Shown here one piece after another: positions 54,914 to 63,164 of a DNA stretch of 64,000 bases. The first letter of the stretch is position 1. The number at the start of each line of letters is the position of its first letter. The position numbers and the translations under genes were made by a program. The stretch is taken from positions 6,090 through 70,089 of the forward strand of contig USPQ01000004.1 of the NCBI GenBank assembly GCA_900556625.1. The letters run 5' to 3'. Under the pieces are notes generated by a model. The model searched no databases and was not told where the DNA came from. It saw only the letters and a list, made by a program, of their open reading frames with translations. Source of the DNA: an uncultured Bacteroides sp. Its GTDB lineage: Bacteria > Bacteroidota > Bacteroidia > Bacteroidales > Bacteroidaceae.

Positions 54914-57535
54914 ATGACACACATTCATCCATTCCGTCTTTTCGTCTTTTTATTACTATGCTGTACACGAGTTATCACATTCGCCCAATCCGACAGTTAC
55001 CAGACAATACCCGAATCTTTGCGGGGTTATTGGCAATACAAAACAGAGAACGTATCCGACTGGAACGGGCCTCTCATTGGAGAGAATTTTGTAGAAGCTC
55101 TCTATACCGTTTTCCAGGTCGAACAAATGGAAAAGAAAACCGATGGAAGCTATCTCTTCCACCTGCGGAACCAAAATGGAAATAAAATGGATTTCCGTTT
55201 CACCCCTATCAGCGAAGATAGTGCTATCATCTTCTATCAAGGCTGGAAAGAACCTAAACACTGTGTCCGCAAGCAAATTCCCGACCACACGGAAATGCTC
55301 ACTCCCACTACACTGCCTGACATCATTTACAAGAAATGGGTGGAAGGATTGTCCGGCAATGTTATATACGAATTTACACGCGATGGTAAATTTATATATG
55401 ACGGAAAAACATGGGATATCGTATCTGCCGGACATTTCCTTAATAAAGAGTATCGTCTGCTCGCCAAAAACGGAGAACGGTACAAACTGCTTTACCTTAG
55501 CTTTCCTTTTCCCAACTCAATGAAGGTTGCAGCCGAATTACAGAATAAGACAGTATTTCCCATCGCAACTTCCCGCCCTGAAGTATATATCATCACCGGA
55601 TGTTGGGTAAATCAGGCAACCGGCGAATGGACTATTGGTTTCTTTGAAAACTTCGCCGTATACCAATGCCGGTTCTGGGACTACGAATCCATACAAATTA
55701 AAAAGGATGAAACCGTCGTCAAACTAAAAAACAATACAACCCGCCTGACTCTATCTCTGAAACATAAGAACAGAGCTTCTTGCAACATTGCATTCGGAAA
55801 AGATAATCCACAAAAATATATCCTCTGTAACGGCAAACATCTACCGGACTACCCGTTAACCGATACTACACCGTTCATCGACAACGGGTACCGGACAGAC
55901 AGCGTCACCCTCACCGGATACCTGCGCAATCTTCCTTCTTCACGCCCTTTCGACGTTAGCATACCTGACATGATTACAGGCAAAGAAGAAAAATACCAGA
56001 CTGACATCGACTCGCTAGGACGGTTTACCCTGCGATTTCCCGTACTGAACAGTCATAATGTCTTTATCGACTGGGGACGTACGACCATCTGGTCGGCGGT
56101 AGAACCCGGAGAAACTTATTTCTTATACGTAGATTATGCCCAACAACAAAAGTTATTCATGGGAAAGAAAGCACGTGTACTCAACGAACTTCTCTCCCAT
56201 GAAGGACTGAGGGAATCACTCGATTATAATGAAGAACAAAAAAGAAGTAATCTGGAGTGTCTGCACAAGACACAGGAAAGGCTTCATCGCCAACTGGAGT
56301 TCCGGAAGAAAACACTCCAAGAACATCCGTTACTTTCTGACAAATACCGCTACTACACCGAACAGGAACTACGATACGATGCGGCATCTACCCTGATGCA
56401 ACGACGTTTCTCAGTAGACCGTAACAAACAGGAACATTTGGAAGACGAATTCATGAACTATATAGATTCTGCTTTTTACCCACATCCAGTACATCCTTAT
56501 ACTCTTCTCAGAGGGTATAATTCATTCATGAGAGATTACATTGGTTATATCGACGACACAACTCCATCATCCAACAGCCTAACCTTAACACCTCAAAATA
56601 TGGAGAGACTTTACTTTGCCTTTGAAGCCGAAGGTAAAGTCCGGCTATCCGAAGAAGAAAAGAACGCACTACGCAGTTTCAGCAAATATCAAGAAGAAAT
56701 TGAAAAGTTGCAGACTGCCAAAGCCGATTCAGCAACCATTAAGGCTTACACCAAGGAACAGGAAACTGTCATCAAACCCCAGATAGAAATAATAGAGCAA
56801 CTCATTGCCAGAGACGGTCTTCTCAATGAATATATGACAGGACAGATGTACGTTAATGCAATCAACAACAGCATGGCAATTATCGACTCCCTTCAAATGG
56901 ATAAGGACCTGAGAGAGATTCTAAAAACAAAGTGCTATTATGAAGTGCTTCAATATACCCATAAGGAATTGCCCGACAGCCTTATCAGTAAATTTAAAAA
57001 GGAAGTTACGAATCCTTCTTTGCAATCTTATGTTTTGGTCCAGCAACAGAAATATGATAAAGTATCACATAAAACCATCGAACATCCGGAAAGCCTGATG
57101 CCGAATGCCCCTCTGGAAGGAATAACGGACGGCGAACAGTTATTCCGCAAAATCATTGAGCCATACAAAGGGAAAGTGATTTATCTGGATATTTGGGGGA
57201 CTTGGTGCGGTCCGTGCAAGGATATGATGCAATATGCGGGAAACATTAAGAATCTATTTGCAGGAAAAGAAGTCGTGTTCCTTTACCTTTGCAATCATTC
57301 GACAGACAAGTCATGGAAAAACATTATCAAAGAGTACGGTCTGACAAGCAAAAGTTCAGTCCATTACAATTTGCCCGACAAGCAACAGTCTGCCATTGAA
57401 AAATATCTTGGAGTCCATTCCTTCCCTACCTATATGTTAATAGATAAGGAAGGAAACATTGTAAACCGCAAAGCTCCCAGACCTACAATGGAAAACCAAC
57501 TTCTAAATGCAGTCTATAAGGAACTGGAGAAGTAA
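54914..57535 (+). CDS. Large secreted protein with C-terminal thioredoxin (TlpA-like) domain
   Basis: An 873-residue exported protein (signal peptide ending near ITFAQ). The C-terminal ~140 residues are a TlpA/ResA-type thioredoxin fold with the active site WGTWCGPC (Cys765, Cys768) and the cis-Pro in SFPTYMLIDKEG. The N-terminal ~300 residues are strand-rich, lipocalin-like, and repeat GYWQY/GCWVN motifs; the middle (~430-720) is mostly helical (EEQKRSNLECLHKTQERLHR; IIEQLIARDGLLNEYMTGQM). Such proteins are thought to reduce or exchange disulfides in the periplasm. The partner is unknown. Its stop codon is 7 bp from the end of the convergent DUF2851 gene. Confidence 0.8.
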   Translation: MTHIHPFRLFVFLLLCCTRVITFAQSDSYQTIPESLRGYWQYKTENVSDWNGPLIGENFVEALYTVFQVEQMEKKTDGSYLFHLRNQNGNKMDFRFTPISEDSAIIFYQGWKEPKHCVRKQIPDHTEMLTPTTLPDIIYKKWVEGLSGNVIYEFTRDGKFIYDGKTWDIVSAGHFLNKEYRLLAKNGERYKLLYLSFPFPNSMKVAAELQNKTVFPIATSRPEVYIITGCWVNQATGEWTIGFFENFAVYQCRFWDYESIQIKKDETVVKLKNNTTRLTLSLKHKNRASCNIAFGKDNPQKYILCNGKHLPDYPLTDTTPFIDNGYRTDSVTLTGYLRNLPSSRPFDVSIPDMITGKEEKYQTDIDSLGRFTLRFPVLNSHNVFIDWGRTTIWSAVEPGETYFLYVDYAQQQKLFMGKKARVLNELLSHEGLRESLDYNEEQKRSNLECLHKTQERLHRQLEFRKKTLQEHPLLSDKYRYYTEQELRYDAASTLMQRRFSVDRNKQEHLEDEFMNYIDSAFYPHPVHPYTLLRGYNSFMRDYIGYIDDTTPSSNSLTLTPQNMERLYFAFEAEGKVRLSEEEKNALRSFSKYQEEIEKLQTAKADSATIKAYTKEQETVIKPQIEIIEQLIARDGLLNEYMTGQMYVNAINNSMAIIDSLQMDKDLREILKTKCYYEVLQYTHKELPDSLISKFKKEVTNPSLQSYVLVQQQKYDKVSHKTIEHPESLMPNAPLEGITDGEQLFRKIIEPYKGKVIYLDIWGTWCGPCKDMMQYAGNIKNLFAGKEVVFLYLCNHSTDKSWKNIIKEYGLTSKSSVHYNLPDKQQSAIEKYLGVHSFPTYMLIDKEGNIVNRKAPRPTMENQLLNAVYKELEK

Positions 57536-57542
57536 GAGGAAC

Positions 57543-58826
57543 TTACTTCTTCCGCAAATATTCATATCCGAAACGACAATACAAACATTTACGTTTATCA
57601 CAATATTCTTTTTGCAACTGTATCAGCGCCTGACTATCCGCAGCAGAAGCTACCGGTAGTCCGGCGTCGCTCCAGGAGCGAATAATATGGTTATTCTCCG
57701 CTTTCAGTTCTTCCAGAAAGCGTCCGGCACGTTCGCACATTCCTTCATCGGCCTTGTGCAAACCATATGTATACAAGAAAGGGACAACGGTATTGATGAT
57801 AATCAGGTCTTTCGACTGTTCTCCTAACAATTTTTCCCTTTGTGGAGAAGTACGACCGAATATATAATGATTCTCCCAATAAACAGAAGTACGGGTGGAG
57901 AGCAAAATTCTCACTTCCGCCAATGTCTTCGCCTCCAATAAACGGGAAAACAACTTGTCCCCTTTCTGATAAAGATAAGCCAGTTGTGCCAGCCGGATAT
58001 GAGGAAAATTATCCGGGCGAAGCCGGAGAAAACGCCAGAGAGTAGCGTCCATTACCCGAAATATCTCAAACTTCCGTTGCAAATAATGAAATTCTTTGCT
58101 AAGACGCAGGCAGTATTCATCCTTTTGTTCTTCTTTCAGAAATGTATCTTCAAACAGTCCCGCCATACCATAGAAAAGAGCTTCTATCTGAAACAGATCG
58201 TTCCGGTGCTTGTCCAACGCACGAAACGGAAGCAGCTCCGCCCATGCCTCAAAAGCATCACCGTTCAAGCCAAAACCATAATTACGGGCAAGAGTGATGA
58301 AGAAAACATCTTCCCAGTTGTTGTTACAATGTTCGAGACGTGCTCCTATCAGTTTCGCCTTTTGTTCCAGCCGTTCCGTTTGCAAGGCAGACAACCACGA
58401 ATGAACCGTAAGCTTCGGTAAAGAACGGAGGATCGGATAACAAGCCGGATAACAGTCGGACACGCAAAGTTCATAATAATGCATTTTTATCCGTTCGGGA
58501 CAGCTCACTATCATTTGCGGAATGACTTCCCCGTTGGTACGGGTCACTTCTCCGTCCGCTTCACCCACTATATGCAGGATCACCGAGTCATAGACTTTAT
58601 CACCATCGTGCCCGTGACGGAACCAATCCGAAGAACGGGTATGGATTTCCACGTTTCCTACCCATAAAGTATTGTTTATCTTTAATTTGGCATTGAAGAA
58701 ATCAGGACCGGAATTCGGATTCCGGAGACCGGGATCAATAACCTCTACCGGTAAGCCTTTGGTGGTTTGCAGGATTTCAAGGGAGAATAATTTATGTTTC
58801 CACACGTAGTGGAGAAGGTGTTCCAT
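57543..58826 (-). CDS. DUF2851 family protein
   Basis: A 427-residue protein without a signal peptide, conserved in Bacteroidales. Family features are the N-terminal MEHLLHYVWKHKLFSLEIL, NSGPDFFNAKLKINNTLWVGNVEIH (which resembles a PD-(D/E)XK nuclease core), and the C-terminal CDKRKCLYCRFGYEYL with a Cys pair. A nucleic-acid role is sometimes suggested for this family; it is not proven here. A -7 box (TACATTTG, minus strand, 58859-58852) lies upstream, back-to-back with the dapB promoter. Confidence 0.8.
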   Translation of the reverse strand: MEHLLHYVWKHKLFSLEILQTTKGLPVEVIDPGLRNPNSGPDFFNAKLKINNTLWVGNVEIHTRSSDWFRHGHDGDKVYDSVILHIVGEADGEVTRTNGEVIPQMIVSCPERIKMHYYELCVSDCYPACYPILRSLPKLTVHSWLSALQTERLEQKAKLIGARLEHCNNNWEDVFFITLARNYGFGLNGDAFEAWAELLPFRALDKHRNDLFQIEALFYGMAGLFEDTFLKEEQKDEYCLRLSKEFHYLQRKFEIFRVMDATLWRFLRLRPDNFPHIRLAQLAYLYQKGDKLFSRLLEAKTLAEVRILLSTRTSVYWENHYIFGRTSPQREKLLGEQSKDLIIINTVVPFLYTYGLHKADEGMCERAGRFLEELKAENNHIIRSWSDAGLPVASAADSQALIQLQKEYCDKRKCLYCRFGYEYLRKK

Positions 58827-58851
58827 GTTAACAAGACGTTAATGTACACTG

Positions 58852-58877
58852 CAAATGTAATAAAAATCTTATCTTTG
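58852..58877. promoter_or_regulatory. Divergent -7 boxes for DUF2851 (minus) and dapB (plus)
   Basis: TACATTTG on the minus strand (58859-58852) and TATCTTTG on the plus strand (58870-58877) both match TAnnTTTG. The two promoters face away from each other in an 83-bp gap, so their -33 regions overlap the other's -7 box. Confidence 0.6.
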
Positions 58878-58909
58878 CGACTATTATTTTGAATATAAGT
58901 CAGAAAACA

Positions 58910-59674
58910 ATGAAAATAGCATTGATCGGTTACGGAAAAATGGGCAAAGAGTTAGAAAAGGTTGCCCTGAGTCGCGGACACGAAATTGTCTGCATTATTG
59001 ATATCAATAACCAGGAAGACTTCGAGTCGGAAGCATTCAAATCGGCTGATGTTGCCATAGAATTTACAAATCCGACAGTGGCTTACAGCAACTATATGAA
59101 AGCCTTTAAAGCCGGAGTCAAACTCGTATCAGGCAGTACCGGATGGATGTCCGAACATGGCGAAGAAATCAAGAAGCTCTGTACGGAAGGCGGAAAAACG
59201 CTGTTCTGGTCGTCCAACTTCAGCTTGGGAGTAGCCATTTTCTCTGCTGTAAACAAGTATCTGGCCAAGATAATGAATCAATTCCCCGCGTATGACGTCA
59301 CCATGAGCGAAACACACCATATCCACAAACTCGACGCTCCCAGCGGAACTGCCATTACGCTGGCAGAAGGTATTCTAGAGAATATAGACCGTAAGGATAA
59401 ATGGGTGGAAGGGACATTTACGGCACCGGACGGAACAATCAGCGGAACAACAGACTGCGCTCCGGACGAACTTCCGATCAGTTCTATCCGCGAAGGTGAA
59501 GTTTTCGGTATTCATACTGTTCGTTATGAGTCTGATATTGACAGCATTTCAATCACTCACGATGCCAAGAACCGGGGCGGTTTCGTACTCGGGGCTATAT
59601 TGGCCGCCGAATACACCGCGCATCACGAAGGTTTCCTGGGAATGAAAAACTTATTTCCGTTCTTAAACGAATAA
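58910..59674 (+). CDS. dapB: 4-hydroxy-tetrahydrodipicolinate reductase
   Basis: A 254-residue cytoplasmic NAD(P)H-dependent enzyme of the diaminopimelate/lysine pathway. It shows the nucleotide-binding GYGKMGKE near the N-terminus, the SGSTGWM and WSSNFSLGVAIF segments, and the active-site SETHHIHKLDAPSGTA with His and Lys of the family motif. Start set at ATG 58910; the upstream TTG at 58889 would begin only 12 nt past the -7 box. The gene is followed by the signal peptidase pair, a conserved gene order in Bacteroides as far as I recall. Confidence 0.95.
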   Translation: MKIALIGYGKMGKELEKVALSRGHEIVCIIDINNQEDFESEAFKSADVAIEFTNPTVAYSNYMKAFKAGVKLVSGSTGWMSEHGEEIKKLCTEGGKTLFWSSNFSLGVAIFSAVNKYLAKIMNQFPAYDVTMSETHHIHKLDAPSGTAITLAEGILENIDRKDKWVEGTFTAPDGTISGTTDCAPDELPISSIREGEVFGIHTVRYESDIDSISITHDAKNRGGFVLGAILAAEYTAHHEGFLGMKNLFPFLNE

Positions 59675-59698
59675 AGGTTCTAATATAAATATACCACT

Positions 59699-61183
59699 AT
59701 GAGACAAGCCACACGTGCACAATGGATTAAATGTGCTATTGCTATTCTTCTCTATCTTGTTTTCCTCATCTGGGTGCGAAGCTGGTGGGGATTAATCGTC
59801 ATACCTTTCATTTTCGATATCTATATCACAAAGAAAATACCTTGGTCGTTCTGGAAAAGGTCAAAGAATCCGGCAGTTCGGAGTGTCATGAGCTGGGTAG
59901 ATGCTATTATCTTTGCATTGGTAGCCGTTTACTTTGTCAATATCTATATCTTCCAAAACTACCAGATTCCTTCTTCTTCTCTAGAGAAATCATTGCTGGT
60001 AGGCGACTTTCTATATGTCAGCAAAATGAGTTACGGCCCCCGCGTGCCGAACACACCGCTTTCTATGCCGCTGGCGCAACATACATTACCAATTGTAGGT
60101 ACTAAATCATATATCGAATGGCCACAATGGAAATATAAAAGAGTGCCGGGATTCGGTAATGTGAAATTGAATGACATCGTAGTGTTCAACTTCCCTGCAG
60201 GAGATACGGTAGCCGTCAATTACCAACAGACGACAGACTTTTATACATTGGCATACGGCGAAGGCCAACGCATATATTCCAAACAGATAGATATGGATAG
60301 CCTGACACGCGAACAACAGCGTGCCGTGTATGACTTATATTACGCCGCAGGACGCAAACAGATCCTAAATAACCCGCGAACCTACGGAGAAGTGCTCTGG
60401 CGTCCGGTAGACCGCCGCGAGAATTATGTAAAACGCTGTGTAGGACTGCCGGGTGACACGCTCCAGATCGTAGACGGACAAGTCATGATTGACGGTAAGG
60501 CAATCCAGAATCCGGAGAATCTGCAATTCAACTATTTCGTGCAAACAACCGGTCCATATATCCCGGAAGAAATGTTCCGCGAACTGGGAATCAGCAATGC
60601 TGACAGGACACTAATGGAAGACTCCGGTTATGAAATCGGACTATTGGAAATGGGACTCGACAGCCGGAATGCGCAAGGAAAACTGAATCCTGTATATCAT
60701 CTCCCGCTGACTAAAAAGATGTATGACACTCTTCTGGGCAACAAGAAGCTAATCAGCAAAATAATCATGGAACCGGAAGCCTATGCCGGACAAATGTATC
60801 CGCTGAATCTTTACACCAAGTGGGACCGCAACAACTACGGGCCAATCTGGATTCCGGCCAAGGGAGCTACCATTACGCTGACTCCGGACAACCTGCCTAT
60901 CTACGAACGTTGCATCGTGGCATACGAAGGCAACAAGCTGAAAGTGAAGTCGGACGGTATCTATATCAACGGTGAAAAGACCAATGAATATACCTTCAAA
61001 ATGGATTACTACTGGATGATGGGTGACAATCGTCATAATTCTGCCGACTCCCGTTATTGGGGCTTTGTACCCGAAGACCACGTTGTGGGCAAACCGATCG
61101 TTGTATGGCTGTCGCTCGATAAAGACCGTGGCTGGTTTGACGGAAAAATCCGTTGGAACCGCCTCTTTAAGTGGGTGGATTAA
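59699..61183 (+). CDS. lepB: Signal peptidase I (active)
   Basis: A 494-residue inner-membrane serine protease that removes Sec and Tat signal peptides. Two N-terminal membrane segments (~residues 12-28 and ~65-88) are followed by the catalytic Ser94 in IPSSSLEKSLLVGD and Lys245 in YVKRCVGLPGD. The later box MMGDNRHNSADSRYWGFVPE is intact. The gap between Ser and Lys boxes is ~150 residues, longer than in E. coli LepB, because of an inserted region (~135-225); a second insertion follows the Lys box. Its shorter, apparently inactive homologue starts 17 bp downstream. Confidence 0.94.
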   Translation: MRQATRAQWIKCAIAILLYLVFLIWVRSWWGLIVIPFIFDIYITKKIPWSFWKRSKNPAVRSVMSWVDAIIFALVAVYFVNIYIFQNYQIPSSSLEKSLLVGDFLYVSKMSYGPRVPNTPLSMPLAQHTLPIVGTKSYIEWPQWKYKRVPGFGNVKLNDIVVFNFPAGDTVAVNYQQTTDFYTLAYGEGQRIYSKQIDMDSLTREQQRAVYDLYYAAGRKQILNNPRTYGEVLWRPVDRRENYVKRCVGLPGDTLQIVDGQVMIDGKAIQNPENLQFNYFVQTTGPYIPEEMFRELGISNADRTLMEDSGYEIGLLEMGLDSRNAQGKLNPVYHLPLTKKMYDTLLGNKKLISKIIMEPEAYAGQMYPLNLYTKWDRNNYGPIWIPAKGATITLTPDNLPIYERCIVAYEGNKLKVKSDGIYINGEKTNEYTFKMDYYWMMGDNRHNSADSRYWGFVPEDHVVGKPIVVWLSLDKDRGWFDGKIRWNRLFKWVD

Positions 61184-61199
61184 AAAAGGAAGCTATTAA

Positions 61200-62138
61200 G
61201 TGAACATTCGTAAATTCAAATGGATACTAGTATTTGCCGGAGCAATAGTCATTGTGCTTCTGCTCCGGGGATTTGCTTTTACGTCTTGTTTTATCCCTTC
61301 CACCGGCATGGAAAACTCTATTTTCCAAGGCGAACGTATTCTGGTGAATAAATGGAGTTACGGCCTGCGGGTTCCTTTCATGTCGATATTCTCCTATCAC
61401 CGTTGGCGCGAACGTCCGGTACGAGAACAAGATATTGTTGTGTTTAACAATCCTGCCGGAATCCGGCAACCGGTTATCGACCGCCGCGAGATCTACATCG
61501 GCCGTTGTATCGGTGTTCCGGGTGATACTCTATTTATCGATTCCCTTTTTTCTGTGATTTCTCCCGAGGTACAATTCAATCCGGACAAGAAGCGGCTTTA
61601 TGCTTATCCGGTAGACAAAGAGAATCTGATAACTTTACTCATGCACACCCTTTCCATTGACGATGACGGTTTAATGGGTAGCAGTGACAGTACCCATGTA
61701 CGCAGTTTCAGCCGTTATGAATATTACCTGTTGGAACAAGCCATAAACGGGAATAACTGGATTCAGCCTTTGGCGGGGAAGAAAGACACCGAGCTGCGAC
61801 CGCTTATCGTCCCCGGTAAAGGGAAGTTCGTCCGGGTACATCCCTGGAATATTACACTACTGCGAAACACCCTCGTGATGCACGAAGGTAAACAGGCGGA
61901 AATCAAGAATGACACTCTTTATGTGAACGGCAAACCAACACAACACTGTTATTTCACCAAAGATTATTATTGGGTGGGAGCCAACAACACCATTAACCTG
62001 ACTGATTCGCGCTTGTTCGGATTCGTTCCGCAAGACCATCTGATCGGCAAAGCCTCTCTTGTCTGGTTCTCCAAAGAAAAAGACACCGGAGTGTTTGACG
62101 GCTACCGTTGGAATCGTTTTTTCCGGACGGTGAAATGA
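61200..62138 (+). CDS. Signal peptidase I homologue lacking catalytic residues
   Basis: A 312-residue LepB-fold protein starting at GTG 61200. One N-terminal membrane helix (~8-25) precedes FIPSTGMENSIFQGE, where the catalytic Ser position (PSxS) is Gly36. In the Lys box YIGRCIGVPGD the lysine is Gly101. The third box reads GANNTINLTDSRLFG in place of GDNRxxSxDSR. All other framework boxes are kept, so the fold is probably intact while catalysis is lost. It is 17 bp downstream of the active lepB in the same operon. A partner, chaperone or substrate-presenting role, as proposed for Staphylococcus SpsA beside SpsB, is an inference. Confidence 0.88.
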   Translation: MNIRKFKWILVFAGAIVIVLLLRGFAFTSCFIPSTGMENSIFQGERILVNKWSYGLRVPFMSIFSYHRWRERPVREQDIVVFNNPAGIRQPVIDRREIYIGRCIGVPGDTLFIDSLFSVISPEVQFNPDKKRLYAYPVDKENLITLLMHTLSIDDDGLMGSSDSTHVRSFSRYEYYLLEQAINGNNWIQPLAGKKDTELRPLIVPGKGKFVRVHPWNITLLRNTLVMHEGKQAEIKNDTLYVNGKPTQHCYFTKDYYWVGANNTINLTDSRLFGFVPQDHLIGKASLVWFSKEKDTGVFDGYRWNRFFRTVK

Positions 62139-62199
62139 TCTTCCGGGCAGCACGACAATCCCCCGAACAGTAACATAAACGACTCTCAAAACGTATAAA

Positions 62200-62838
62200 A
62201 TGAAAGAAATGAAAACAGCTTATTTATCTTCAGCCTACCTCGCTCCTGTCGAGTACTACACCAAACTATTGGCATACGACAAGATTTTTATAGAACAGCA
62301 CGACCACTATATGAAACAAACCTACCGTAACCGATGCACAATTACCGGACCGGACGGTGAACTGGCTCTCTCTATCCCCACCGTAAAGCCCGATACACCG
62401 AAATGCCCAATGAAAGATATCCGGATTTCCGACCACGGCAACTGGAGACACCTGCATTGGAACGCTATTGAGTCGGCCTACAACAATACTCCTTTCTTCG
62501 AATACTACAAAGACGATTTCCGTCCCTTCTACGAAAAGAAATACGAGTTTCTGTTCGATTTCAACGAAGAACTCTGCCGACTGGTCTGCGAACTGATAGA
62601 TATTCATCCGGTTATAGAACGTACCGCCGAATATAAAATGGAGTTTACCGCCGACGAAGCCGACTTTCGTGAAATCATTCATCCCAAAAAGGACTTCCGG
62701 ACGGCCGATACAGCGTTCGTTCCGCAGCCTTATTACCAGGTTTTTGAATCCAAACTAGGCTTCCTGCCTAACTTGAGTATTATAGACTTGCTGTTCAATA
62801 TGGGACCGGAAAGTTTGCTAATACTAAGCAAACATTAA
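62200..62838 (+). CDS. WbqC-like family protein
   Basis: A 212-residue cytoplasmic protein of the WbqC family: AYLSSAYLAPVEYYTKLLAY and the following IEQHDHYMKQTYRNRCTI are typical, as is the HWNAIESAYNNTPFFEYY segment. Some relatives are encoded in O-antigen clusters, but here it follows the signal peptidase pair in a core-gene context, and the activity is unknown. ATG 62209 (MKTAYLSS) is an equally possible start. Confidence 0.88.
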   Translation: MKEMKTAYLSSAYLAPVEYYTKLLAYDKIFIEQHDHYMKQTYRNRCTITGPDGELALSIPTVKPDTPKCPMKDIRISDHGNWRHLHWNAIESAYNNTPFFEYYKDDFRPFYEKKYEFLFDFNEELCRLVCELIDIHPVIERTAEYKMEFTADEADFREIIHPKKDFRTADTAFVPQPYYQVFESKLGFLPNLSIIDLLFNMGPESLLILSKH

Positions 62839-62937
62839 TCATATTCTGTCCAGCCACTGTAAAACAAAACACAAAATATAGAAGAGAAATCATCCTTCAC
62901 CTCCTCCACATCTATAACACTGTCTCACAACGTTTAT
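62839..62937. other. Intergenic segment before array 3
   Basis: About 100 bp past the WbqC gene with no recognisable gene or terminator; C/T-rich around 62890-62910. Confidence 0.4.
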
Positions 62938-63063
62938 TGGACATATAGATCCAATGTGGTGGGCATATAGCTCCAGTGTGGTGGATATATAGATCCAGCG
63001 CCTTGGGTATATAGATCCAATAACTCAGGTATTAATGCCCTGAAAAAGGGACGTTAATACCTG
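62938..63063. repeat. 22-nt tandem palindrome array 3 (GATCCA/TGGxxA around TATA)
   Basis: Units step by exactly 22 nt: starts of the TGG or CAGG arm at 62938, 62960, 62982, 63004, 63026 and 63048. The first four have TGGnnA, TATA, G-A/C-TCCA, then six variable bases (ATGTGG, GTGTGG, GCGCCT, ATAACT). The last two switch to CAGGTA-TTAA-TGCCCT and GGGACG-TTAA-TACCTG, which are nearly inverted copies of each other. The array lies between the converging ends of the WbqC gene and the GH3 gene. It has the same 6-6-6-4 grammar as arrays 1 and 2 with a different arm sequence. Confidence 0.88.
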
Positions 63064-63164
63064 ATAATTAAAGAATTCACACCTGGCAAAACATTAACAA
63101 TTAGCATATTGCAAATTGCCATAACAGACATCCTCCCAACAATCCATTCTTACCAATCAAACAC

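Noticed and set aside
61200..62138. Frameshifted or decaying lepB pseudogene
   Set aside because: The frame is intact for 312 residues, framework boxes are kept and it is tightly packed in an operon, so a maintained non-catalytic protein fits better.
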